Assembly: GCA_036276235.1 (NCBI GenBank)
Contig: DATBDZ010000262.1
Location: 1-52,023 of the forward strand
DNA: 52,023 nt
Direction of reading: 5' to 3'
Source of the DNA: JANWHF01 sp036276235
GTDB taxonomy: Bacteria > Planctomycetota > Phycisphaerae > Tepidisphaerales > Tepidisphaeraceae
In this document: positions 27,192 through 35,446 of the stretch, in pieces
Numbering within the stretch: the first letter of the stretch is position 1
Layout: the number at the start of each line of letters is the position of its first letter
Program-made: the position numbers and the translations under genes
The notes under the pieces: model-generated
What the model was told of the DNA's origin: nothing
Databases searched by the model: none
The model's input: only the letters and a program-made list of their open reading frames with translations

Positions 27192-28556
27192 CTAAATTCC
27201 GTACTTTTTCCGCCGACGCCATAGCGTAACCGTATCCATCCCCAAAATCTGCGATGCTTTCTCAATTGAAGGCGTCGAAGCCAGGACGGCGCGAATGTGC
27301 AACTCCTCGACTTTTTCCATCGGAATGGGATCACCAATTGCCGCCGATGCAGTCGGACGATTCTGCATTGATGCCGGCGAAAGCATGAGATGTTCCGGCC
27401 CCACCTGCTCGGCGCGGCAAAGAATCGCCGCCCGCTCGATCACATTGCGCAACTCCCGCACATTGCCCGGCCAGCGATACGATCGCAGCTCCGCCTTGGC
27501 CTGATCCGAGAAACCGGTGGCCGGCCGGCGATGTTGCCGCGCCAGATGCAGCAGCATGCCTTCGGCCATGGCGATCACATCATCCGGCCGCTCGCGCAGC
27601 GGCGGAAGATCGATGCGGATCACGTTGATTCGATAAAGCAGATCTTCGCGAAATCGCCCTTCGGCGACCGCCTGCTCGAGATTGACGTTGCTCGCACTAA
27701 TGACACGCACATCCGCCACGCGCGTGGCGGGATCGCCGACGCGTTCGTAACAATGATCCTGCAAAAACCGCAGCAGCTTGGGCTGAAGGCGCGATGGAAG
27801 ATCGCCGATTTCATCGAGAAAAAGCGTGCCGCCCTCGCTGGCGGCAATGCGCCCCGGATTATCGCGCACCGCGCCGGTGAACGCGCCCTTGATATGCCCA
27901 AACAACTCGCTTTCCAGCAATTCCGGCGAAAGTGCGGGGCAGGCGACCGTGGAAAAAGGTTTCTCCGCGCGTCGGCTCCAGGAGTGCAGCGCGCGGGCAA
28001 GCACGCCTTTCCCGGTGCCGCTCTCTCCGCCAATCAACACGCTCACATCGCTGTCGGCAACATCCCGCGCCAGGCTGATCGCCCGCTGCATCAACGGGCT
28101 GCTCGTCGATAGATCGATCGGCGGCCCGCCGGCACTGGCGGCACCCTGCAAATCCGCCAGCTTCTGCTCCAGCGCCCGCAGATCGGCCACTTTCTTGACC
28201 GCCAGCGAAACCTGCGCAGGGGTGAAGGGTTTGGAAAGGTAATCCGAAGCCCCGCGCTTCATCGACTCGACGGCACTATCCACCGAGGCATACGCCGTGA
28301 TCACCACGACCTTCATCCAAGGCCCGGCCGACAGCAGTTTTGGAATCAAATCCAGCGCGCTATCCTTCCCCAAATACAAATCGACAAACGCCACATCAAA
28401 CGAGCGATGGTTCGCCGCCGATAGAGCTTCGGCGGCTGTCCCGACCGCAAAAGGGCGGTGCCCCTCCGCCTCCAAACAGGCGGCGAGCGCTTTGCGAATG
28501 TTCAACTCGTCGTCAACGACCAGAACATTCAAGGATGGTGGCTGCGATTCGGTCAT
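27192..28556 (-). CDS. AlgB-like NtrC-family response regulator
   Basis: A 454-aa regulator: receiver (about 10-125; Asp59 in FVDLYLG, Lys in YLSKPF), AAA+ domain (about 155-380; Walker A GESGTGKG, sigma-54 contact loop GAFTGA, Walker B GGTLFLDEIGD, sensor WPGNVRELRNVIERA) and a Fis-type DNA-binding helix at the end (ASQILGMDTVTLWRRRKKYGI). Whole-protein similarity to Pseudomonas AlgB is evident, including LARALHSWSRRAEKP and the terminal R(R/K)KKYG(I/L). The intact GAFTGA loop implies activation at sigma-54 promoters. Targets are unknown; in Pseudomonas the pair controls exopolysaccharide and virulence genes. Confidence 0.92.
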   Translation of the reverse strand: MTESQPPSLNVLVVDDELNIRKALAACLEAEGHRPFAVGTAAEALSAANHRSFDVAFVDLYLGKDSALDLIPKLLSAGPWMKVVVITAYASVDSAVESMKRGASDYLSKPFTPAQVSLAVKKVADLRALEQKLADLQGAASAGGPPIDLSTSSPLMQRAISLARDVADSDVSVLIGGESGTGKGVLARALHSWSRRAEKPFSTVACPALSPELLESELFGHIKGAFTGAVRDNPGRIAASEGGTLFLDEIGDLPSRLQPKLLRFLQDHCYERVGDPATRVADVRVISASNVNLEQAVAEGRFREDLLYRINVIRIDLPPLRERPDDVIAMAEGMLLHLARQHRRPATGFSDQAKAELRSYRWPGNVRELRNVIERAAILCRAEQVGPEHLMLSPASMQNRPTASAAIGDPIPMEKVEELHIRAVLASTPSIEKASQILGMDTVTLWRRRKKYGI

Positions 28557-28577
28557 CGAACTGCCTCGGGCGGATCA

Positions 28578-28662
28578 AGTTGCCAGTTGCCAGTTACCAG
28601 TTGCCAGGGCGGAGGGAAAGACCCGGTTCGGTCTGGCAACTGACAACTGGCAACTGACAACT
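28578..28662. repeat. Heptamer-word hairpin (family C) upstream of the algB-like gene
   Basis: Left arm repeats AGTTGCC four times, right arm repeats GGCAACT three times. A smaller related hairpin (AAACTGAAA...TTTCAGTTT) follows at 28700-28739. Confidence 0.88.
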
Positions 28663-28740
28663 CAATTCTCGTTTGTTCCCTTCACCGCTTCAATCGATTC
28701 AAACTGAAAACTGGCAACGCCTTGCCATTTCAGTTTGAAA

Positions 28741-28985
28741 GCGGAATCTTGTTATCCGGATGATTAGCGCGGCTGATTGCGTGAAGTTTCGCGATCATCG
28801 CGGCGGCATGGATTTCGCTTTAGGGCAGGCAGCAGCGGCCGGGACCGCAAAGCGAGCCCGAACCGGCCGTTGTCGGCGTCAGGTGTTTGACACGGACGCC
28901 TCTTCGAGCTGGTCCGCCGCGCGGTGCGGCGGCCCAACCCACGGAGAACCCCGCTGCCGGACGCGGCGGGGTTTTCTTTTTGCGC
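28741..28985 (+). ncRNA. Possible structured transcript ending in an intrinsic terminator
   Basis: About 200 GC-rich bases with many local inverted repeats (for example around 28895-28930) run into a strong terminator at 28947-28981. No convincing open frame fills the region and no protein gene upstream on this strand would need the terminator, since the algB-like gene is divergent. I tested it by eye for SRP, RNase P and tmRNA consensus motifs without success. Confidence 0.3.
28947..28985 (+). terminator. Intrinsic terminator
   Basis: Stem ACCCCGC / GCGGGGT with inner pairs, followed by TTTTCTTTTT. Oriented to the plus strand. Confidence 0.8.
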
Positions 28986-29061
28986 CCATCCTGCTGGTGC
29001 GAGCCCCCTCATTGCTCGACAAACACTCTTCGAGTACATGATAGCCCGCGCATGGAGTCGC

Positions 29062-29159
29062 GGCGTCTCGCCCCGGTTGCTGCGACCTGCGGTCGCGCCG
29101 TTACGCGATTCGCAACGATCCGGAATAACTGCGATTCGCAGAAATCGGGGCGAGACGCC
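29062..29159. repeat. Long hairpin (family D) before the GT4 gene
   Basis: 14-bp arms GGCGTCTCGCCCCG (29062-29075) and complement (29146-29159), with further inner pairing (GCGATTCGCA). Ends 20 bp before the GT4 start. Confidence 0.75.
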
Positions 29160-29179
29160 CCGGCTGTGTGCGATTATTG

Positions 29180-30487
29180 ATGCACATCCTCTACGTCCAC
29201 CCCAACTTCCCCGCACAATTCGGCCACATCGCCGGCGCTCTGGTCCGCCAAAAGAATTGGCGCGCCACATTCATCAACCAGGCCGTCGAAGGAAAGCAGG
29301 GAGGCGTCGATTGCATCAAGTACAAAGTCGCCGGCGGCGCGACGACCCAAAACCATTACTGCAGCCGCACTTTCGAAAACGCCATCTGGAACTGTGACGG
29401 CGTCTATCAGGCGCTCAAGGATCGCAAGGACGTCCAACCCGACTTAATCGTTGGTCACAGCGGATTCGGCACGACGCTCTTCCTTCGCGAGCTTTATCCT
29501 GATGTGCCGCTCATCAACTTCGGCGAATACTTCTACTCCACCGGCGGCTCCGATAGCGACATGAACTTCCGCGCCGACTTGAATTGGCCGATGACCCACG
29601 CGCAGCTTCATCGCGCTCGCTGCCGCAATGCGATGATCCTGCTCGATCTGCAGAATTGCCAGACCGCTTACACGCCGACGCAATTTCAGTTTTCCCGCTT
29701 TCCGATCGAGTATCGGCCGAAGCTCAACATTATCTTCGACGGCGTCGATCGCGCCGTCTATCACGGCCACGATGAATCGCTGCGCCCGCCTCCCGCGGAG
29801 CGCACCGTCCGCAAGATGGCCGGCGTCGATGTGCCGGCGAGCACGCGCGTCGTCACTTACGTGAGCCGCGGGTTTGAGAGCATGCGCGGGTTTGATATTT
29901 TCCTGCGTGCCGCGAAGCTCATCGCCGCGCAATATCCGGATGTGATCTTCTTCGTCGTCGGCACCGATCGCATCTGCTACGGCGGCGATGAAAACCACAC
30001 TGGCGACAAAAACTTCAAAGACTGGGCCATCGACCGCGAAAAGGTGGATCTTTCCAAATTCGTTTTCACCGGCCGCATGCATCCCACTCACCTCGCCCGC
30101 CTGCTGGCGACCAGCGATCTGCACATCTATCTCACCGCGCCCTTCGTCCTCTCCTGGAGCATGATGGACGCCCTCAGTTGCGGCACGGTAGTCCTCGGCT
30201 CCGACACCGCGCCGGTAAGGGAAATGATCCGCGACGGAGAAAACGGCCTGCTAGCCGACTTCTTCGACGCCGAGGCCATCGCGAAGAAAGCCGTCGCAGC
30301 GCTGCGAGATCCCGCGGCATTTCGTCCGCTCGGCCGCGCCGCGGAGCAGATGACTCAGAGTCAATACAGCTTGGAAGCGGTGCTTCCTAAGATGATCGAC
30401 ATGTACGAGAAGACCGTTGGTTCTCGCGACACAAGCTCGACGCCGCAATCAGACCCGCGGCCTGCCGCTTCGCCCTTCGCGGGATGA
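29180..30487 (+). CDS. Family 4 glycosyltransferase
   Basis: Cytoplasmic or membrane-associated GT-B glycosyltransferase of 435 aa. The N-terminal domain begins MHILYVHPNFPAQFGH, a start typical of a GT4 subgroup with a long N-domain. The donor-binding C-terminal half has TYVSRGFESMRGFDIFLRAA, FTGRMHPTHLARLLATSDLHIYLT, and the expected SWSMMDALSCGTVVLGSDTAPVREMI, where the usual acidic ExxxxxxxE is partly replaced (Met-Met-Asp). The acceptor is unknown. I prefer ATG 29180 to the GTG at 29168. It is isolated between repeats. Confidence 0.82.
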   Translation: MHILYVHPNFPAQFGHIAGALVRQKNWRATFINQAVEGKQGGVDCIKYKVAGGATTQNHYCSRTFENAIWNCDGVYQALKDRKDVQPDLIVGHSGFGTTLFLRELYPDVPLINFGEYFYSTGGSDSDMNFRADLNWPMTHAQLHRARCRNAMILLDLQNCQTAYTPTQFQFSRFPIEYRPKLNIIFDGVDRAVYHGHDESLRPPPAERTVRKMAGVDVPASTRVVTYVSRGFESMRGFDIFLRAAKLIAAQYPDVIFFVVGTDRICYGGDENHTGDKNFKDWAIDREKVDLSKFVFTGRMHPTHLARLLATSDLHIYLTAPFVLSWSMMDALSCGTVVLGSDTAPVREMIRDGENGLLADFFDAEAIAKKAVAALRDPAAFRPLGRAAEQMTQSQYSLEAVLPKMIDMYEKTVGSRDTSSTPQSDPRPAASPFAG

Positions 30488-30493
30488 AAGTGC

Positions 30494-30563
30494 ATGAAAC
30501 GTGAAGACGTGAAACGTGACGGGAAAGCCGGTCTTGCGTCACGTTTCACGTCTTCACGTTTCA
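30494..30563. repeat. Heptamer-word hairpin (family C), GTGAAAC words
   Basis: Left arm ATGAAACGTGAAGACGTGAA and more; right arm its complement (CACGTTT words). It begins 6 bp after the GT4 stop. An in-frame extension of the next gene across it is probably not translated. Confidence 0.88.
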
Positions 30564-30605
30564 AAGCAAACTTGCACCAACCCCTCCGTTGCTACAATCC
30601 TCCCC

Positions 30606-31742
30606 ATGTCCACATTCGACGTAATCGTCGTCGGCGTTGGCGCGATGGGCGCTTCGACCTGTCATCATCTTGCCAAGCGCGGCGTGCGCGTTCTGGGCCT
30701 CGAGCAATTCGATATCCCGCATGCCCTGGGCAGCTCCACCGGATTCTCGCGCATGATCCGGATGGCTTACTACGAGCATCCGGATTACGTCCCGCTGCTT
30801 CGCCGCGCGTATGAGCTGTGGCACGAATTGGAAGCCGAGAGCGGCCAAAAACTCCTGCATCTGACCAGTGGCCTTTATATCGGCCGCCCCGATGAAGAGC
30901 TGATCCGCGGCTCCCGTCAAGCCGCCGAGCAGCATCAACTTCCTCATGAGCTTCTCGATCGTCGCGAGCTTACCGCGCGTTTTCCGCAGTTCACGGTTCC
31001 CGACGATCACGTCGCGATGATCGAGCCGAATGCCGGCTTCCTGCTGCCCGAGAAGGTGATCGCGACGTATGCCGACCGCGCGCTGCGACTCGGTGCAGAG
31101 CTTCATGGCCGCGAGCCGGTGCTCGACTGGTCTTCATCGCCCGCCGGTGTCACCCTCCGCACGACGCGCGCCACCTATGAAGCCGCCCACGTGATCTTCT
31201 GCGGGGGCGCCTGGAGCGATCGCCTCCTGCGCGATCTTTACCTCAATCTCACGGTGACACGGCAAGTGATGGGCTGGGTCTGGCCAAAGCAGCCGCAACT
31301 TTTTGAAATGGGAACATTGCCGGTCTGGGCGATCGGCTACCCCGATGGCAGCCTCCATTACGGCTTCCCGATTATCCCCGATTGCCCCGGCCTGAAGATC
31401 GCCTTGCACGCCCCCGGCCCGCCGACCGATCCTGATCGCGTCGCCCGCGACCCACAGCCCGGCGACGAAGCCACCTTCCGCCCCGCGCTGCAAAAGTTCC
31501 TCCCCTCCGCCGACGGCCCGCTGCTGGCGATCCGCACCTGCCTCTACACCAACAGCCCCGACCACCACTTCATCCTCGACCGCCACCCCCAACACGCCAA
31601 CGTCACCCTAGTCTGCGGCTTCAGCGGCCACGGCTTCAAATTCACCAGCATCATCGGCCAGATCATGGCAGACCTGGCGCTCGAGGGAATGACAAACCTT
31701 CCCGCGCAGTTTCTAAGCCTCGCGCGTTTCGATAAAAAATGA
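30606..31742 (+). CDS. Monomeric sarcosine oxidase / N-methyltryptophan oxidase-like flavoprotein
   Basis: FAD-dependent amine oxidase of 378 aa. Dinucleotide-binding motif VIVVGVGAMGAS at the N-terminus, then the family's FDIPHALGSSTGFSRMIRMAYYEHPDYVPLLRRA. The Cys for covalent flavin is in TCLYTNSPDHHFILD and the end has VCGFSGHGFKF, all matching monomeric sarcosine oxidase (MSOX/SoxA). It would oxidise an N-methyl amino acid to the amino acid, formaldehyde and H2O2. Start ATG 30606; an upstream frame from 30516 passes through a repeat. The exact substrate is uncertain. Confidence 0.88.
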   Translation: MSTFDVIVVGVGAMGASTCHHLAKRGVRVLGLEQFDIPHALGSSTGFSRMIRMAYYEHPDYVPLLRRAYELWHELEAESGQKLLHLTSGLYIGRPDEELIRGSRQAAEQHQLPHELLDRRELTARFPQFTVPDDHVAMIEPNAGFLLPEKVIATYADRALRLGAELHGREPVLDWSSSPAGVTLRTTRATYEAAHVIFCGGAWSDRLLRDLYLNLTVTRQVMGWVWPKQPQLFEMGTLPVWAIGYPDGSLHYGFPIIPDCPGLKIALHAPGPPTDPDRVARDPQPGDEATFRPALQKFLPSADGPLLAIRTCLYTNSPDHHFILDRHPQHANVTLVCGFSGHGFKFTSIIGQIMADLALEGMTNLPAQFLSLARFDKK

Positions 31743-31820
31743 TCAAGAGGTTTCAGGTGTCGAGGGTCAGGAAGATGCTATCGCCTGCTCTGGAAACGTG
31801 ATGCCGGTTTGCGACATGGC

Positions 31821-31958
31821 GCCATGTTACAAATGTTACCAGATGTTACCACTCCAGCACTGGATTACCATAATACTGCTATAATACATAAGTCCATATT
31901 AGGCAAGTGGTTACATCATCGCAACGAGCAGCCGCGCGGTCGGAGGGTGTAACATGGC
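31821..31958. repeat. AT-rich segment bounded by 11-bp inverted repeats
   Basis: GCCATGTTACA at 31821-31831 and TGTAACATGGC at 31948-31958 are perfect inverted copies. Two further ATGTTACC words lie at 31833-31849, and a TATAAT box at 31880-31885 without a good -35 element. Could be regulator sites or a small non-autonomous element. No gene is visible in 31743-32036. Confidence 0.5.
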
Positions 31959-32036
31959 AACAGGGACGGGAGACGAGACGACTCGGCGGTTATCGTACGG
32001 CTAATTCATGTTATGTGTTTCAAACGAAAGGCTCCA

Positions 32037-32237
32037 ATGACCCCCGGCACCTCAGACAAGGATCGGCTTGCGGCGCTTCTGGAACAATTCCTCCGTGCGC
32101 CGGTGGCTACCAGTGCCGATCGCATGGTTAAGGATCAGTTGCTCGATGAGTTGCAGGATGCGGTTGGAATGGCGGGGAAGATGGCGACGGAAAAAGATAT
32201 CGTTCGTCGCGCGGAGAATCTGCTGGCGGGGAAGTAG
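32037..32237 (+). CDS. Small hypothetical soluble protein
   Basis: A 66-aa, mainly helical, charged protein (LAALLEQFLRAP... KDQLLDELQDAVGMAGKMA). No domain recognised. ATG 32037 has AAAGG 6 bp upstream, better placed than ATG 32013. The preceding AT-rich region may hold its promoter (TATAAT at 31880). Function unknown. Confidence 0.5.
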   Translation: MTPGTSDKDRLAALLEQFLRAPVATSADRMVKDQLLDELQDAVGMAGKMATEKDIVRRAENLLAGK

Positions 32238-32492
32238 ACATTTCGGCTCCGCGTTAAATGCGGCTTGTTTTCGGGGCATCTTTGGATGCCGCCGAGGCGG
32301 GGGGATTTTGGCTATTGTCTAAAACTATTGGCGCGCCTCATCATCGATATTTGACAGTTGAAGTTAAAACGTGTTCCGTGATTCACCAACCAGACTCGGT
32401 TTTGCGGGTCTGGATACTGATCGCCTTTGGAGTTGTCGCGGCATTTGCCACGCGGGCGACGGGAAAGAGGATCGCGAAGAAAGGAATCGACC

Positions 32493-33386
32493 ATGAGAAA
32501 ACACTTCGTATTGGCGGCGTTGGCGTTGGGGGCATTCACGAGCAGCGGCTTTGCCGCCGAATCGGCCGCGGAAAAGGCGCTGCGCGAGTATTACCCGCCG
32601 CAGACGCGAGTTCATCTGGAGAACAAGAGCAAGACAAACGGCGTCGAAATCGAGCATTACGAAGTCACGATGCCCAATGGCAAAGCGCTCGCCAGCGTCA
32701 CCGGGCGCGGTGACCTGCTCACCACCGGATGGCCCGTGGGCATGGCGGAACTCACCCCGGGCGCCCGAGAAACGCTGGCGGTTTTCAAGACGCCGGCGCA
32801 AAACCTCACGCTCGAGCAGGTTCACGCCTTCTACGTCGTGATCGATGCCGGCCGCAACCAGCGGTTCGTGGCGGAGATTGACGCCGTCGGTCGCCTTAAG
32901 GATTTGAAATCGCCCGAGGAGCTTCACGACGATGCGAAGCTCGTCCCCGCGCCGGCGGCCGTTGTCGGGCAGATCAAGCAAGTCGCGGCCAAGCGCTTCA
33001 AAGGCGAGCAGTTGGAAAACGTCTTTGAAGCAAGCCGCAATCCGGGCTACTACATGATCCAGATGAAGAACCAGCACGGGAACGGCTGGTCGATCATGAA
33101 CGCCCAGGACGATACGATCGAATATCGGACAGCAGTGGCCAAAGACTCACTCCCGGCCGCCGTCCAGGCAACAATCGACAAAGAGCTCAAGAATGACAAA
33201 ATCCTCAACATTCAGGCCGGCGGCTCACGCCTCTATCAAGTGACGCAAACGATTGGCGGCGAGCAGATCACCATGCTGATCACGCCCAACGGCTCGGTCG
33301 ATTGGATGAACACGCGCCAACTGCATCGCGGCAGTCAACAGACCGAGGCCGAAACCATCGGACATCGCCTGCAAGGCGGGAAGTGA
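32493..33386 (+). CDS. Exported protein with PepSY-like C-terminal region
   Basis: A 297-aa protein with a signal peptide (residues 1-22, cleavage after GFA). No family is certain. The last third, LPAAVQATIDKELKNDKI followed by a strand-rich YQVTQTIGG and a final NGSVDW, resembles PepSY-like small domains, and an earlier segment (VVGQIKQVAAKRFKGEQLEN) may be a second copy. Such domains occur in periplasmic proteins that bind or inhibit partners. ATG 32493 has AAAGGA upstream, and the longer frame from 32427 would mask the signal peptide. Ends shortly before a large word-repeat hairpin. Confidence 0.65.
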   Translation: MRKHFVLAALALGAFTSSGFAAESAAEKALREYYPPQTRVHLENKSKTNGVEIEHYEVTMPNGKALASVTGRGDLLTTGWPVGMAELTPGARETLAVFKTPAQNLTLEQVHAFYVVIDAGRNQRFVAEIDAVGRLKDLKSPEELHDDAKLVPAPAAVVGQIKQVAAKRFKGEQLENVFEASRNPGYYMIQMKNQHGNGWSIMNAQDDTIEYRTAVAKDSLPAAVQATIDKELKNDKILNIQAGGSRLYQVTQTIGGEQITMLITPNGSVDWMNTRQLHRGSQQTEAETIGHRLQGGK

Positions 33387-33424
33387 TCGGTATTGGCGCA
33401 CAGATTCCGATTACAGATAGTTGC

Positions 33425-33555
33425 TGAAACGTGAAGACGTGAAACGTGAAGACGTGAAACGGGACGGGCTTCTCTCGCTCCGTCACGTTTCACGTTTCAC
33501 GTTTCACGTTTCACGTTTCACGTTTCACGTTTCACGTTTTACGTTTCATGTTTCA
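33425..33555. repeat. Heptamer-word hairpin (family C) with eight CACGTTT units
   Basis: Left arm alternates GTGAAAC and GTGAAGAC words. Right arm has eight perfect CACGTTT units (33484-33539) then two imperfect ones. Same words as 30494-30563, so these two loci share a word family. Confidence 0.92.
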
Positions 33556-33582
33556 TCGATCGCGATCTGAGAATGAACCTCT

Positions 33583-34074
33583 TTAAGGAATAATCGCCTT
33601 ACCAGTCGCGTCGGTGCCCCAGAAGTTGCCTGATGTGCCGGTGAAGTCGTAGACGAAGCCGGCGGGCGAGGAGAGGGCCGCGCCGCTGCCATCGGCGACG
33701 GTGCTCTGCCACGATTGGCCCGCCGCCAGCGGATTGGACGGCATCGATTGCATGTAAGGACCAAACGGGCCCGTCGTGGACGAGCCACTGTACGCGGCCC
33801 CGTTCTGGTCGGTCTTGGTTGTCAGTTGCGTCCAGAAGACGTTGCTGTCAAAACCGGAAGCGCCGGTGCCGGGCAGGACGCCATTGTGCTGCACCTGGTA
33901 GAGCGCGATCTCGCTGCGCACTGTCTGGGCGGTGCTTGCCAGCGTGCTCTTGCGGGCGTCATTGGTGGCGCTGCTGAATTGCGGGATGACAATCGCCGCC
34001 AGAATGCCAAGGATAATCACGACGATCAGGATTTCGATCAGCGTAAATCCGCGGCGTGAAGTTGAACGTTCCAT
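33583..34074 (-). CDS. Type II secretion / type IV pseudopilin
   Basis: Pseudopilin of 163 aa with prepilin leader RRGFTLIEILIVVIILGILAA: cleavage after Gly, then the hydrophobic helix with the conserved Glu5. The soluble part is GspG-like in size and has planctomycete-type Gly/Ser/Thr-rich loops (GPYMQSMPSNPL). It would be processed by a prepilin peptidase and form part of a pseudopilus in the inner membrane and periplasm. ATG 34074 has GGAGG 8 bp upstream, better than the TTG two codons earlier. No other secretion genes are adjacent. Confidence 0.88.
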   Translation of the reverse strand: MERSTSRRGFTLIEILIVVIILGILAAIVIPQFSSATNDARKSTLASTAQTVRSEIALYQVQHNGVLPGTGASGFDSNVFWTQLTTKTDQNGAAYSGSSTTGPFGPYMQSMPSNPLAAGQSWQSTVADGSGAALSSPAGFVYDFTGTSGNFWGTDATGKAIIP

Positions 34075-34080
34075 ATTCAA

Positions 34081-34445
34081 TTCCTCCGAGAGTCGCCGGT
34101 CGCCCGCGCAACCATTGATCGCGCGAACTCCCGGCTCCCTAAATCCATCGAATTCGTCGGGGTGATTGAACAGAAAGATTGAAGATTATCCCTCCATGAA
34201 GGCGGCAAATTCCGGGCAGACAGGAAGGATGCACCCTTTATCGGGGGCAGGTCCGATAAGACGCTGACCGAATCACAGAAGCAGGAACAACCCTGAGATG
34301 ACCGTCGTGATGCGGGCCATGCGCGAAATCTTTTCGACGTTCTCCGCGATCGTGAACGAGCGGATTGTGCAGAATCCAAATAGATTTGATGAAGCCGAGC
34401 GATCTTTGCTTGACCCGCCCTTGAACGATCACGAATCTGGCAGCC
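34081..34445. other. Intergenic, 365 bp, divergent promoter region
   Basis: Lies between the divergent pseudopilin and S1/P1 nuclease genes and must contain both promoters. The ribosome site of the pseudopilin is at its left end. I see no gene and no strong -35/-10 pair. Confidence 0.5.
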
Positions 34446-35255
34446 ATGAAACGTCGACTCTTCGCGCTCCTGGTTCTACTTTCCTTCCCAGTGTCGGCTT
34501 TTGCCTGGGGCGGTGAGGGGCATCAGATCGTCGGTCTCATCGCCGAAGAGCGGCTCACGCCCGCGGCGAAAGCGGGGATTCATGATTTGCTCGGCGATGC
34601 AAACATCTCCGATGCCGAGATCGCGAGCTGGGCGGACAATGTCCGTCGCGAGCGCAGCGAAACGGGGCCCTGGCATTACGTGGATATTCCGACCGATGCG
34701 CCGGCATATGACAAGCAGCGCGATGGGCAGCAGGGGAACAACGTCATCGACAAGATCAACGACTTTGCGAAGGTGCTGGCCAACAAGAATGCGTCCAAGA
34801 CAGAACGCGCCGATGCGCTGAAGTTTCTCGTGCATTTTGTTGGCGATCTTCATCAGCCGCTGCATTGCGCCGAGCGCAATCACGACAAGGGCGGCAACGC
34901 GCGGCTGGTTTTCTTCCTCGATGCTCCAATGGCCACAAATCTGCACTCGGTGTGGGACATGTCGATCCTTTTGAACCGCATGGGGGAAACGCCGGTGCTC
35001 AAATATGCGCTGGCGCTCAACGCGAAGATCCGCACCGCGCAGGCAAAGGAGTGGTCAAAGGGAACCAGCGAGCAATGGGCGAATGAGGGGCATGATGTGG
35101 CGGTGAAAATCGTCTACGCCGGCGTGCCGGTGGATGGGCCGCCGCCGAAGTTGGATCAAGTGTACGTCGATCGCGCGGCGGATGTGGTGGATCAGCAATT
35201 GCAAAGGGCGGGAGTTCGGCTCGCGATGATGTTGAATCAATGCTTTCAAAAGTGA
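34446..35255 (+). CDS. S1/P1-type nuclease, exported
   Basis: Zinc-dependent phospholipase C/P1-nuclease fold. The signal peptide (1-20) ends at AFA, leaving Trp as first mature residue, whose amino group binds zinc in this family (WGGEGHQIVG). Further zinc ligands: ASWADNVR (Asp), HFVGDLHQPLH (His/Asp/His), NLHSVWD (His/Asp). All are present, so a trinuclear site cutting single-stranded nucleic acid or removing 3'-phosphates outside the cytoplasm is likely. At 269 aa it is of normal length. It may serve phosphate and nucleotide scavenging. Confidence 0.92.
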   Translation: MKRRLFALLVLLSFPVSAFAWGGEGHQIVGLIAEERLTPAAKAGIHDLLGDANISDAEIASWADNVRRERSETGPWHYVDIPTDAPAYDKQRDGQQGNNVIDKINDFAKVLANKNASKTERADALKFLVHFVGDLHQPLHCAERNHDKGGNARLVFFLDAPMATNLHSVWDMSILLNRMGETPVLKYALALNAKIRTAQAKEWSKGTSEQWANEGHDVAVKIVYAGVPVDGPPPKLDQVYVDRAADVVDQQLQRAGVRLAMMLNQCFQK

Positions 35256-35353
35256 CATGCGCAGGTGATTGAGAGTTATCGAAGTGTTGTCCACTTACGG
35301 CGGACTTCCGAACTGCGACGACGGACTTCGAACCGCGAGACCGACTTCCGAAC

Positions 35354-35410
35354 CGCGAAGCCGGCAAGCGGCGTAAGGGGCTCTTCGATACGCCGCTTGC
35401 CGGCTTCGCG
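35354..35410. repeat. Perfect 22-bp inverted repeat (family D)
   Basis: Arms CGCGAAGCCGGCAAGCGGCG.. (35354-35375) and complement (35389-35410), 13-nt loop. Preceded by tandem CTTCCGAACCGCGA words (35320-35360). It lies between the convergent nuclease and HrpA N-half genes and could end both transcripts. Confidence 0.85.
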
Positions 35411-35446
35411 AATCAGTGTCCTCTAAAAGTTGAACCAGCCCGCGCC

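Noticed and set aside
28741..28946. SRP RNA
   Set aside because: GGCAGGCAGCAGCGGCC recalls part of the SRP core, but the GGAA tetraloop region and surrounding helix are missing.
33425..33555. CRISPR array
   Set aside because: The units are 7 nt without spacers and face a complementary arm; no cas genes are present.
34077..34379. Minus-strand frame between pseudopilin and nuclease genes
   Set aside because: Ser/Arg-rich composition, no ribosome site, no family features.
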